Below are positions 31,217 through 40,360 of a stretch of 50,940 bases of DNA, piece after piece (position 1 is the stretch's first letter; each line of letters opens with the position of its first letter). Under the pieces are notes generated by a model. The model had not been told where the DNA came from. It did not search any database and worked only from the letters and a program-made list of their open reading frames with translations. Location: positions 20,001-70,940 of the forward strand of contig CAUYUJ010004340.1 of NCBI GenBank assembly GCA_963575745.1, in the 5' to 3' direction. This DNA comes from Prorocentrum cordatum. Taxonomy: Eukaryota > Sar > Dinophyceae > Prorocentrales > Prorocentraceae. A program made the position numbers and the translations under genes.

Positions 31217-32185
31217 GGGTTAGCAACGCGTCAAGAAGTTATCCCGAAGGGGCAAACCAGCAACACGTCAAGAAGGTGCTGAGGGGGGCAAACCAGCAAC
31301 ACGTCAAGAAGTTATCCTGGGGGGCAAACCAGCAACACGTCAAGAAGTTATCCTGGGGGGGGCAAACCAGCAACACGTCAAGAAGTTATCCTGAGGGGGC
31401 AAACCAGCAACACGTCCAAAAGATGCTGAGGGGGGCAAACCAGCAACACGTCAAGAAGTTATCCTGACGGGGCAAACCAGCAACACGTCAAAGGTTATCC
31501 TGAGGGGGGCAAACGAGCAACACGCCAAGAAGGTGCTGAGGTGGTCGACCACCAACACTTCAATAAGTTACCCTGAGGCAAAACCAGCCACTCGCCAAGA
31601 AGTCATCCTGAGGGGGCAAACCAGCAACACGTCAAGAAGGTGCTGAGGGGACAAACCAGCAACACGTCAAGAAGGTATCCTGGGGGGGGCAAACCAGCAA
31701 CACGTCAATGCGGTATCCCGAGGGGACCAAACCAGCAACACGTCAAGATGTGCTGAGGGGGCAAACCAGCAACACGTGAAGAAGTTATCCTGGGGGGTAA
31801 ACCAGCAACACGTCAAGAAGTTATCCCGGGGGCAAACCAGCAACACGTCAAGAGGTTACCCTGAGGGGGGGGGGGGGCAAACCAGCAACACGCCAAGAAG
31901 GGCTGAGGGGGCAAACCAGCAACAGATCCAGAAGTTATCCTAGGGGCAAACCAGCAACACGTCAAGAAGTTGGCCTGAAGGAGGCAAACCAGCAACACGT
32001 CAAGAATTTATCCTGAGGGGAGCAAACCAACAACACGTCAAGAAGGTGCGGAGGGGGCAAACCAGCAACACGTCGAGAAGTTATCCTGTGGGCAAACCAG
32101 CAACACGTCAAGAAGTTATCCTGAGGGGCAAACCAGCAACACGTCAAGAAAATGCTGAGGGGGCAAACCAGCAACACGTCAAACC
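31217..32185. repeat. 36-bp minisatellite array in intron 2, copy A
   Basis: About 27 units of CAAACCAGCAACACGTCAAG followed by AAGTTATCCTGAGGGG, with variants ending in GTGCTGAGG. The family is the same as in intron 1, here more diverged in the middle. Confidence 0.88.
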
Positions 32186-32234
32186 ACACAGAAGCACGGC
32201 AGACTATACAGGAGCACGGCAGGTACTTTCATGC

Positions 32235-32407
32235 ACGTCTTTGGGTCAAAAGCCTTACTCACACCAAATGCACTAAGATTTCGGACAATGAGCAAAGTGC
32301 ACTTGACAGCCCGCATCGCAATCGCGCTATCCGCTCACCAGGGCAACCAGCGCACGGCTTCAGTGTTGTTAAGGTAAGGTAACACAGGTACAAAGTGGTT
32401 GCGATTC
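32235..32407 (-). repeat. antisense copy of the OTU exon end, in intron 2 (copy A)
   Basis: Read on the minus strand this is 35575-35747 over the full 173 bp with about nine mismatches by hand alignment. It includes the codon for the presumed catalytic His (NHFVP) and the stop codon of the OTU exon, plus 100 bp beyond it. Confidence 0.88.
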
Positions 32408-32549
32408 TTTTTGTCCCCTGGGCTTATGAGATATTCCACGTTTTTAGTACGGCATACCACAGCGTTTTTAGAAGCCGTTTTTAGTACGGCATACCACAGC
32501 CATGGCAGTATCCCAAGACAGCGTTTTTAGAGCCAGGGTGGCAGACCAC

Positions 32550-33405
32550 ACAGGAGCACGGCAGACCCCGCATGAACACGGCAGACCACAAAGGAGCACG
32601 ACAGACCACAGGAGCACGGCAGACCACACAGGAGCACGGCAGACCACACAGGAGCACGGCAGACCACACAGGAGCGCGGCAGACCACACAGGAGCACGGC
32701 AGACCGCAGAGGACCACGGGAGCATTGCAGAGCACACAGAAGCACGGCAGACCTCACGGGATCCCCGCAGACTTCAAGGAACACGGCAGACCACACAGAC
32801 GCACGGCAAGCCACACACGAGCACGGCAGATACCAAAGGAGCACAGCAGACACCAAAGGAGCACGGCAGACCCCAAAAGAACCGGCAGACCACCAGGGTA
32901 CGGCAGACCACACTGGAGAACGGCAGACCCCACAGGAACACGGCAGACGCCTCAGGAGCACGGCAGGCCACACAGGAGCACGGCAGATCCCACATGATCA
33001 CGGCAGACCACACAGGAGCACGGCAGACCACAAAAGAAGCATGGCAGACTTCACAGGAGAACGGCAGACCACACAGAAGCACGGCAGACCCCACAGAAGC
33101 AAAGCAGACCACACAGGAGCCCAGGAGCCCGGTAGACCATAAAGGAGCACGGAAGACCCCAAAGGAGCACGGCAGACCCCATAGGAACACGGCAGACCAC
33201 AAGAGCACGGCAGACCACACAGGAGCACGGCAGATCACACAGGAGCACGGCAGACCACACAGGAGCACGGCAGACACACAGGAGCACAGCAGACCACAGG
33301 AGCACGGCAGACCACACAGGAGCACGGCAGACCCCACGGGAGCACGGCAGACCCCACAGGTGCACGGCAGACCACAGGAGCACGGCAGACACCACAGGAG
33401 TTGTC
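32550..33405. repeat. 20-bp GGAGCACGGCAGACCACACA array in intron 2, copy A
   Basis: About 40 units of 18-21 bp. Each unit equals one arm of the hairpin seen in intron 1, and the array ends with one inverted unit (GTCGTCTGCCGTGTTC) just before the acceptor. It is stop-free in one frame and reads as ARQTTQEHGRPHRSTAD-type repeats, which I regard as non-coding. Confidence 0.88.
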
Positions 33406-33433
33406 GTCTGCCGTGTTCATCTTGTCTTTTCAG

Positions 33434-34045
33434 TACCCGTGAGGACTGTCCGCGACTCGGAATTATGAAAGGATGCGTGTGCACAGTTCGGCATATAGTT
33501 TTCTCGGAGAGCGAGACATTTCCAAAGCCGAACGAGGACGATAATGTGGTCCACTTGCGCTGCATGCCAGTGTCGTTGTGGCTGCAGGCGGCGGATGTCT
33601 CGTGGACGTTGGATGAGTCACACTTCCCAGACGACATGCCAGTCACGACGGACCGCAAAGGATTGTTTCAGCTGCGTCCCACGTGTGAGTACTTAAGCGC
33701 GACTTGGGAGGAGGAGACATTCAGCGTACGCCGTACCACTTTCAAAGTTCTCCCCGCCGACACTATCATCGTCTACGGCGCACAGGGCGGTACGTTCGAC
33801 GCGGCGATAGTGGACATGAAGAAGCCGCCGACAATGGATGCGGACACGCACTGGCTTGCCTGTTACGTTATGTTGTCGCGGCCGAGATCGTTAGAGGGTC
33901 TGCTGATTCTTCGTGCCGCCGAAAAACACGAGCTCGAAAGGCCGCCGCCTGCTTTCCTTACACGAGAGTTGGAGAGGCTGAAGGACCTGGAGGACTCAAG
34001 CCGTTCAAAACGTATTCGAAGCTTTAGTTTTTCTTATAAAAAACG
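33434..34045 (+). CDS. Helitron helicase C-terminal part, exon 3, copy A
   Basis: This exon carries the end of the Pif1-like helicase: GIMKGCVCTVRHI just after the acceptor (the turn expected after the GMRL segment of exon 2), then VYGAQGGTFDAAIVDM (motif V-like, about 33771) and ACYVMLSRPRSLEGLLIL (motif VI, about 33861). Without it the ATPase lacks its arginine-finger motif, so it must be joined to exon 2. A basic tail (SSRSKRIRSFSFSYKKR) follows. The frame closes at TAG 34050. The 3' limit is uncertain: a GT at 34046 would be a donor, but its phase does not match the best acceptor of the next exon. Confidence 0.75.
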
Positions 34046-34117
34046 GTATTAGCCACCAATAGCCATACATATCGTGCACTCACCTCCAACACCCTCCCCC
34101 GCGTTGCTCGCTGACAG

Positions 34118-35647
34118 GAGTGTGCGTTGGGCGAGCTCATCCAACGTATGAAGAACATGAACGACCTCCACATTCCTGACAGCATCCGCGCCGAGATCTG
34201 GAACAGCGTGTTGGCAAGGAACGGTGGCCCAAAACAGGCGGCGGCAGTCGCCGCGGCGAGAGCGAAGCGTCCGGAGGCCGCCTGTTCGCAGCAAGTGTCA
34301 ACAGGCACAGTTGTGCACGATGCTGCTGACGACGAGCCTGCAGGACCACCTGCGCTTGCCGAGGGATCTCGGAGACGCCTCCGCGCGAAGACTGCGGTGG
34401 GCCCTGGCAAATCTTATCCTGGCGAACTTTATCCACCCGCTAAGAGTGCACGGACGGATAAAAGGGCAAGGGTCGTCGACGACGGAGGCGCTGCCGGGAG
34501 ACCAGCTAAGAGCGCCAGGGTGGGAAGACGCGAGCAGCTGTGCCCGGCCCTCGACGAGGGACGCAAGGCTGCCGCGGAGAGTATGAGAAAGCCGCGCCTC
34601 CACATGTGCACAGAATACACGCATGTCTGCGCGATTGACAAAGAGTTTGGATGTCGCTCGTGTTCCCGCATGTGTCACACAGATTGCACAAGTGTTCTCT
34701 GCCAAGATAAACCTTGTGAATTCTGCCTCAGTTTCGGCGAGATCGTTGCTGCCGGTTCCCCTGAGTGCTCAGGATTTCAGAGGCGCCATGGATGCCATTC
34801 CTGTGGTCGAAATCGGTGCTGGAACTTCTCTCCGACGTGCCTTGGCAGCCGCGACGATTCCGTCAACGCACAGAGTGCCGGGTTCGCCTCTGCTGACTCC
34901 TCACTTGCCCCCCCAGGCACGTGTTTGCAGTACAGCCACCGCTGCTGCGAAGACCGTGACGACGGATGTCAAAGCTGTATGAAGACTTGCCACCGCGACA
35001 ACACTAGCCCCCTATGTCCTTATTTCGGTCGAGACCGCGGACAGCTCGCGTGGACACCGAACGCGGATGACATGCTCGACACGCAAAGGTTTCTTCGCGA
35101 TCTTCGAGGTCGGAGGAGGCACCGTACGCAATTTCAGTGGCAGCGCGAAGGCAGAGATGCTGAGGGACGTCGGATTGTGCACATCCCTGGAGAAGGTTAT
35201 CATTACTTGGGTGTCGCTGATGGCCATGACTGCAACTGCTTCGTGTACTCTTTAGAGCAGTGTGTTGAAATCGCAACGGACGTGGACGCTGTCAGGACAA
35301 GCTTGCAGGTGGAATTCCCGCGCGTGTGCGGGGTCGGCTGCTCTCCCACCGCTGATGCCTGCACGGGCAATTGCATGAAAGTCTACCCGCGGAACTATTT
35401 GAGTACAGATCACTGGTCCGCCGTGCTACGGAGCATCGGGCAACATGCGCGTGCAGGGCCTCAGAATGTCGATGAGTCTCATTACTGTCTGCGCGTGATG
35501 GACCTCGCTTACGACGGAAGCGGCGTCGTTCTCGGGAACCCATCTGCCCCTCGACGGATCACCGTTGCCAGAGAGAATCGCAACCACTTTGTACCTGTGT
35601 TACCTTACCCTCACAATACTGAAGGCGGGCGCTGGTTGCCCTGGTGA
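34118..35647 (+). CDS. CxxC zinc-finger and OTU cysteine-protease exon, copy A
   Basis: The frame is open from a pyrimidine-rich acceptor (GCGTTGCTCGCTGACAG, ending 34117) to TGA at 35645; the first ATG is 34148. After a basic, low-complexity region come two Cys/His clusters: CAIDKEFGCRSCSRMCHTDC (about residue 165) and a related CCEDRDDGCQSCMKTCHRD, separated by HGCHSCGRNRCW, so three zinc-binding modules are likely. The C-terminal third fits an OTU protease: VADGHDCNCFVYSL with the nucleophile Cys (35231 or 35237) and NHFVPVLPY with the general-base His (35585). OTU enzymes cleave ubiquitin chains and are known accessory domains in Helitron/Helentron proteins. Either it is exon 4 of the Rep/helicase gene or a separate trans-spliced cistron; the intron phase at its left is unresolved. 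The ORF of copy A is intact. Confidence 0.75.
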   Translation, partial: ECALGELIQRMKNMNDLHIPDSIRAEIWNSVLARNGGPKQAAAVAAARAKRPEAACSQQVSTGTVVHDAADDEPAGPPALAEGSRRRLRAKTAVGPGKSYPGELYPPAKSARTDKRARVVDDGGAAGRPAKSARVGRREQLCPALDEGRKAAAESMRKPRLHMCTEYTHVCAIDKEFGCRSCSRMCHTDCTSVLCQDKPCEFCLSFGEIVAAGSPECSGFQRRHGCHSCGRNRCWNFSPTCLGSRDDSVNAQSAGFASADSSLAPPGTCLQYSHRCCEDRDDGCQSCMKTCHRDNTSPLCPYFGRDRGQLAWTPNADDMLDTQRFLRDLRGRRRHRTQFQWQREGRDAEGRRIVHIPGEGYHYLGVADGHDCNCFVYSLEQCVEIATDVDAVRTSLQVEFPRVCGVGCSPTADACTGNCMKVYPRNYLSTDHWSAVLRSIGQHARAGPQNVDESHYCLRVMDLAYDGSGVVLGNPSAPRRITVARENRNHFVPVLPYPHNTEGGRWLPW

Positions 35648-36009
35648 GCGGATAGCGCGATTGCGATGTGGGCTGTCAAGTGCACTTTGCTGACTGTCCG
35701 AAATCTTAGTGCATTTGGTGTGAGTAAGGCTTTTTACCCAAAGACGTCGATAGGAGCGCCTACTCTTCGCCGCGCGTTCTGAGTTCGAGCGAACGTTATT
35801 GAAACGCGCGCTTAGCACGGTATGTCTGCTTTATATACGGTGGTGATGCTTTAAACCCACTGGCGCTCCGTGGTGCCACCGTGACATGCATAATTGCGGC
35901 TTGCATTGCACACGACGGAATCTCAAAAAAAAAAAAAAAAAAAAAAAACCCATTGTTCTGTGCATCGCGCCTCTTTGTGAGATTCTGTACCAGATATCGG
36001 AGCACCGCA
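35648..36009. other. 3' flank of copy A with an A24 tract
   Basis: The first 100 bp are the sense partner of the antisense copy in intron 2. A run of 24 A lies at 35925-35948, about 280 nt after the OTU stop. It could be a poly(A)-derived tract or a simple homopolymer. No Helitron-type terminal hairpin with CTRR end could be fixed by eye. Confidence 0.5.
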
Positions 36010-36510
36010 TACGATGCAGGAGCACGGCAGAACACACAGAACGCACAGGAGCGCGGGTGTATGCACAGGAGCATGGCAGACAGTACAGTAACACGGCGGA
36101 ACATACTGAAGTACAGCAGAACGCACACAACACAACGGAGCACGGCATAACGGACAGGATCACGGCAAACTCCACAGGAGCACGGCATACCATACAGGAC
36201 TACAGCAGACCACGCATGAGCACGGCAGACTACGCACGAGCACGGCAGACCACAGGAGGACGGAGGATTACACAGGAGCAAGGCAGACCACAGGAGCACG
36301 GCAGACCCCAAAGGAGCACGGCAGACCACACAGGACACGGCAGACTCCACGGGAGCACGCCAGACCACACAGGAGCACGGCAAACCACACACGAGCACGG
36401 CAGACCATACAGGAGCACGCCAAACCACACAGGAGCACGGCAGACCACACGTTCGCACGGCAAACTCCACAGGAGCACGGCAGACACCAAAGAAGCACGG
36501 CAGTGGTACG
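36010..36510. repeat. 20-bp GGAGCACGGCAGACCACACA array between copies A and B, part 1
   Basis: About 25 units of the same 18-21-bp family as in intron 2, more diverged at the left (CAGGAGCATGGCAGACAGTA). It ends at GTGGTATGCCGTACTAAAAA, whose reverse complement lies in intron 2 at about 32440-32465. Confidence 0.85.
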
Positions 36511-36599
36511 TGGCACTGCTGTGGTATGCCGTACTAAAAACGTGGAATATCTCATAAGCCCAGGGGACAAAAGGACGCTTCCCGTTCTTGTCCGGTCAG

Positions 36600-36805
36600 G
36601 TTCGTTTTCCCCAAAATGGCCATTTCGCTCGAGACATCCTCGAAAAATCGAGGTGTTGGAGGCTATCGTTTAAGACGTCTTATGTTCAAAAATGGCCATT
36701 TCGCTCGAGACATCCTCAAAAATCGGGATGTTGAAAATATCAAAAATGACGGAAGCGTCTTCGAGGTACGAGAAGCAAGCGGGACGTTCTGGCTGAATCC
36801 TTGAG

Positions 36806-36836
<31 letters not shown>

Positions 36837-37230
36837 CTTTATATCTATGGGTTGCGGGATTGCACGGCGCCGTTCGTTGGCGGATTCCCCAAAATGGCCA
36901 TTTCGCTCGAGACATCCTCGAAAAATCGAGGTGTTGGAGGCTATCGTTTAAGACGTCTTATGTTCAAAAATGGCCATTTCGCTCGAGACATCCTCAAAAA
37001 ATCTGGATGTTGAAAAATATCAAAAATTTTTGTTATGCATGACAAATGAGCGTTTCGCTCGAGACATCCTCAAAAAAATGAGATGCCGACAGAGGTGTTT
37101 TAGAACCTTTTATGTCAAAAAAGGCGTTTTCGCTCGCGACGTCCACAGAAAATGAGCAGGTGGTCTGCCGTGCTCCCGTGTGGAGCACGGCAGACCACGG
37201 CCATTTCGCTCGAGACATCCTCAAAAAATC
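36600..37230. repeat. TTTCGCTCGAGACATCCTC motif repeats and orphan satellite unit
   Basis: CCAAAATGGCCATTTCGCTC with GAGACATCCTCGAAAAATCG recurs at about 36611, 36688, 36892 and 36970, with a GAGGCTATCGTTTAAGACGT linker in two of them. Between them lies one unit of the 22334-23510 satellite (36747-36890, with the variant GATGACGGAAGCG). At 37104-37230 there is a fourth copy of the intron-1 hairpin unit (GAACCTTTTATGTCAAAAAA). Confidence 0.85.
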
Positions 37231-37259
37231 GAGGTGTGGTCTGCCGTGCTCCTGTGTGG

Positions 37260-38220
37260 TCTGCCTTGCTCCTGTGGTCTGCCGTGCTCCTCACAGGAGC
37301 ACGGCAGACCGCGCGTAGGAACCGAGAGGAGCACGGCAGACCAAGACGAGGAGCACGGCAGACCAGGCTTAGGAACCGAGAGGAGCACGGCAGACCAAGA
37401 CGAGGAGCACGGCAGACCAGGCACCAAGAGCGCCCTCAAGACGACGGAAAGGATGACCAAGACGAGGAGCACGGCAGACCAAGACGAGGAGCACGGCAGA
37501 CTATGCAGGAAGAGTGCCCTCAAGACGGCCGAACAACGGCAGACCCCACAGGAGCACGGCAGATCACACCTCGATTTTTTGAGGATGTCTCGAGCGAAAT
37601 GGCCGTGCTCTGCCGTGCTCCACACGGAGCACGGCGGACCAGGCTTAGGAACCTCGAGGAGCACGGCAGACCAAGACGAGGAGCACGGCAGACCAGGCAC
37701 CAAGAGCGCTCTCAAGACGACGGAAAGGATGACCAAGACGAGGAGCACGGCAGACCAAGACGAGGAGCACGGCAGACTATGCAGGAAGAGTGCCCTCAAG
37801 ACGGCCGAACAACGGCAGACCCCATAGGATCACGGCAGACCACAGAAGAGCACGGCAGACCAACCGGAGCACGGCAGACCACACCAGAGCACGGCAGGCC
37901 ACACAGGAGCACGGCAGACCACACAGGAGCACGGCAAACCACAAAGGAGCACGGCAGACCACACAGGAGCACGGCAGACGCCACAGGAGCACGGCGGAAC
38001 CCACAGGAGCACGGCAGACCACAGAACAGCACGGCAGACCACACAGGAGCACGGCAGACCACACACGAGCACGGCAGGCCACACAGGAACACGGCAGAAC
38101 ACACAGGAGCACGGCAAAGCATTCAGGATCAGTGCAGGTCGCAGGGGCGCCGCGTATCACAGGAGCACACCAGACCAACACGGCCAATCAGCACGGCAAC
38201 GCCAGGAGTATAGCAGAGCA
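37260..38220. repeat. GGAGCACGGCAGACC array with a larger duplication, part 2
   Basis: The 20-bp family continues. A larger block (CAGACCAGGCTTAGGAACC through CAAGAGCGC(C/T)CTCAAGACGAC to GGCCGAACAACGGCAGACCC) occurs twice, ending at about 37540 and 37820. An antisense TTTCGCTCGAGACATCCTC motif lies at 37574-37605. The end of the array at 38220 directly precedes the pyrimidine-rich acceptor of copy B. Confidence 0.85.
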
Positions 38221-38230
38221 CAGGAGCGCG

Positions 38231-38246
38231 CCTTAATTTTTTTCCA
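38231..38246 (+). promoter_or_regulatory. 3' splice acceptor before the zinc-finger exon (cis or SL trans-splicing)
   Basis: TTAATTTTTTTCCAG (ending at 38246) is a strong pyrimidine tract plus CAG at the boundary between minisatellite and coding-like sequence. It may be the site of spliced-leader addition for the copy B transcript, or the end of a further intron formed by the repeats at 36.6-38.2 kb. Confidence 0.55.
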
Positions 38247-38442
38247 GTGCGCAATGCCGTGGGTGCTCTTGATAGCCCTCGACGATTAAGGTCGCTCTCT
38301 CACGTGCTCTATGTTGTTGGCATATGTTGTATTGGGCTCAATGTGGTTGCAAAGCTGCGGCAGGGTGTGCGCGGTGGAGGTGCTTCTATTAGCCCTGTGA
38401 GATCCAACTTTCTAGTAGGTGATCTCGGGGCGATTCTTACCG

Positions 38443-40360
38443 ATGTTTATTTTCGGCATGCTCCGACTGGCGTTCTATATGATTTTCTGTGGGTCTCTTG
38501 TTTGTCGAGCGCGTGCTGCTAAGACGATCAAGTATTGCAAAGGGTATCACAAGACCCGTCGTGGTGAGCAGCCCCCGAAGGCTCAGTCCGGTTATGACGG
38601 TTACTGCAAGTCTTGCTACAAGGAGAAGCATCCTACTCTGTACCGCCAGAAGCAGGAGAAGAGAAAGGGATGTTGTCGATTCTGCGGTGCGCAGCGCGAG
38701 CTCAGCGGTGGCATGTGTAAGCCGTGTTATCGGTCTCGCAGCTGCCCTGAGTGTACCTGGTGCAACGTGGAAGACGAACCAACGCTGTGCGTGGCCTGCG
38801 AGTCACGCGAGAAGAACCCGCAGGCCGCGGGAAAAAGATGTGCCATGGCGTGTCCGACGCACACTTCGCCTGAGGAACGCAATCTCAAGCTGTGCTCCGA
38901 GTGCTTTACATCTTCGATCCCTTGTTCGCACTGCGCTGCGCCGACTCCTGCTGGCTCCTGGACTCGGTCGAAGTGTAGCAACGAATCTTGCGACGCATCA
39001 GTGGTGTTCTGTAGCGCGTGTTCTGGCATGTCTAACGGGCAGTCGACCGAGAAGTGCCAGTCGTGCTGGGCCCAGGACGGTCGGTTCTGCGTGCATTGCG
39101 GTCGGATGCGAGCGCGAAATGCAGTGATCTATCGGCGAGCTTGCCAGGCCTGCTTCGCTGCGCGCTCGTGCGCCAGCTGCCACGCTGTGCCGCCGGCGTC
39201 CCTGGAGACCCCGCAGTGCGAGATGTGCGACAACCTCGCTCTGTGGTGTCCTGAGTGCACAACGCCAGAGCAGCGGGCGGCGGGCCTGTGTAAAACACAT
39301 TGGGATTCCCCCGAGTGCGCATTCTGTTACAGGACCGAGGACTCCGCCACCAAGGAACCGCTGCAGGTGTCCATGATCGAATGCGGAACAGAGAGCTGCT
39401 CCAAAGTCGTCAGGAGCTGCTCTGTGTGCTCGTCGCATTTCAAGAAGAGCGCGGCGCTGTGCGACGTGTGCTGGAAGGCAGCTGGCTCCAAGTGCATCGG
39501 ATGCCGTGTCGTGCCAGCCCAGACCGCCAGGGTATATCAGCACTTTTGCAAGAAATGCTTCGGGGAGGAGAGGCTCGCAGACCTCGTCCGTGACGAGAGC
39601 AGGAAGTTCCTCGCCGACGAGCCGCGACCGCAGAGGCTCGACGACGACGTCGCCCGATCCGCACCCGCTTTGCAGGTACACCTCGCTCTGGCAAAGCCCG
39701 AGCCCGGGTCCTTGCCGAAGTACGCGGAGACGCCCGAGTACCTGGACCCGAACCATTGCCGCTTCTGCAAGCAACCGTGGGGCGGCTCCGACGACGACGA
39801 CAAGCGACGGCACCTGCTCGAGGAGTGCAGGCATGATCTCCATCAACGAGACGGCGAAGACATTCTCCAGACGTACCGGAGGACAGTGCTGGAACGTGCG
39901 CTCGCAGAGGGCCTGGACGCGGTCAGTCCGCAAGTGGGCAGGTTTTGTGTGGCGCAGTACAAGAATGCGCAGACGGACGAACGCTACGTCCATGATGCCT
40001 GTGCCGTCTGCTGTCGAAAGACGCCCAAGTGCGACTTGAATCGAGTTCACATCCCATCGTCGAGCAGCGACACGTGCCCGGAGTGGTTATCGTGGTCCGA
40101 AGAGTTCTGGAATGAAAACAAGGAGACGTGGCACGAGCAGGTCGACAAGCTCCTCAGCATTGAACAGTACTTGAAAAAGTTCTTCAAGGTGTCTGAGCGA
40201 GCCCAGGAAGCGCGAGAGAGCGTGGAGGCGTGCAGCCGCGGGGAGCCGCACGAGCTCGGGTTCACGAAGGTGGAGGACGCAAAGAACTGGGTCGACCGCG
40301 TGCGCCGTTGGGAACACAATCTGAGGAGAGACATGCGGGAGCACTCCGTTGTCTCTCCAG
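38443..40360 (+). CDS. Cys-rich zinc-finger N-terminal exon 1 of the Helitron protein, copy B
   Basis: From the ATG at 38443 there are 639 codons plus one base up to the donor CCAG|GTGGCG at 40360. The first residues (MFIFGMLRLAFYMIFCGSL) are hydrophobic and may not be genuine; translation could instead begin later or in an upstream exon. From about residue 30 to 370 more than ten CxxC pairs occur (for example CRFCGAQRE, CPECTWCNVEDEP, CVHCGRMRA, CEMCDNLALWCPEC, CIGCRVVPA), which suggests an array of zinc-binding modules for nucleic-acid or protein binding. An acidic linker is followed by HCRFCKQPWGG...RRHLLEECRHDLHQ, a C2HC-like finger, and VCCRKTPKC. The last roughly 60 residues are charged and helical. 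Exon 1 must be joined to exon 2, since its frame ends only 41 nt past the donor and the phases match. Confidence 0.75.

Larger units (their letters stand above)
31011..33433 (+). other. intron 2, copy A
   Basis: The donor GGGGT|GTTCTGG leaves phase 2 and the acceptor CATCTTGTCTTTTCAG|TACCCGT supplies the third base, so the helicase frame continues. A GA donor at 31017 would also be in phase; such donors occur in dinoflagellates. Removal is functionally required, because helicase motifs V and VI lie beyond it. The intron contains the 36-bp array (31217-32185), an antisense copy of the OTU end (32235-32407), a segment matching 36515-36573 in reverse (32408-32480), and the 20-bp GGAGCACGGCAGACCACACA array (32550-33405). 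Confidence 0.8.
23511..35647 (+). mobile_element. Helitron/Helentron-type transposon, copy A (5'-truncated)
   Basis: The gene set is zinc-finger exon (truncated), Rep/helicase exon, helicase C-terminal exon, zinc-finger/OTU exon. It aligns with copy B at an offset of about 16,043 bp through exons and introns alike. The left edge (AATGCTTCGGGGAGG, 23511) matches 39554 of copy B and abuts satellite sequence that matches 36842-36901, so about 2.65 kb of the unit is missing here. The terminal sequences of the element are not identified: I could not fix a Helitron-type CTRR end or a Helentron terminal repeat, so the stated end is only the end of the last exon. Confidence 0.75.

Noticed and set aside
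31217-32185. CRISPR-like array
   Set aside because: The units are directly adjacent 36-bp tandem repeats without unique spacers, in a eukaryotic intron.
32502-33433. ARQTTQEHGRPHRSTAD-type repeat protein preceding the helicase end
   Set aside because: It is the stop-free translation of the 20-bp array (three units give 20 residues) and is separated from exon 3 by a pyrimidine-tract acceptor. In copy B the frame is interrupted.
35925-35948. A24 run as the poly(A) tail of a retroposed Helitron transcript
   Set aside because: The introns are still present in the element, and I see no target-site duplication around the run, so I record only a homopolymer.
36600-36920. CCAAAATGGC in the dispersed motif as a reverse-complement spliced-leader relic
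   Set aside because: Only about ten bases match the SL core, the word is nearly palindromic, and the flanking SL bases are absent.
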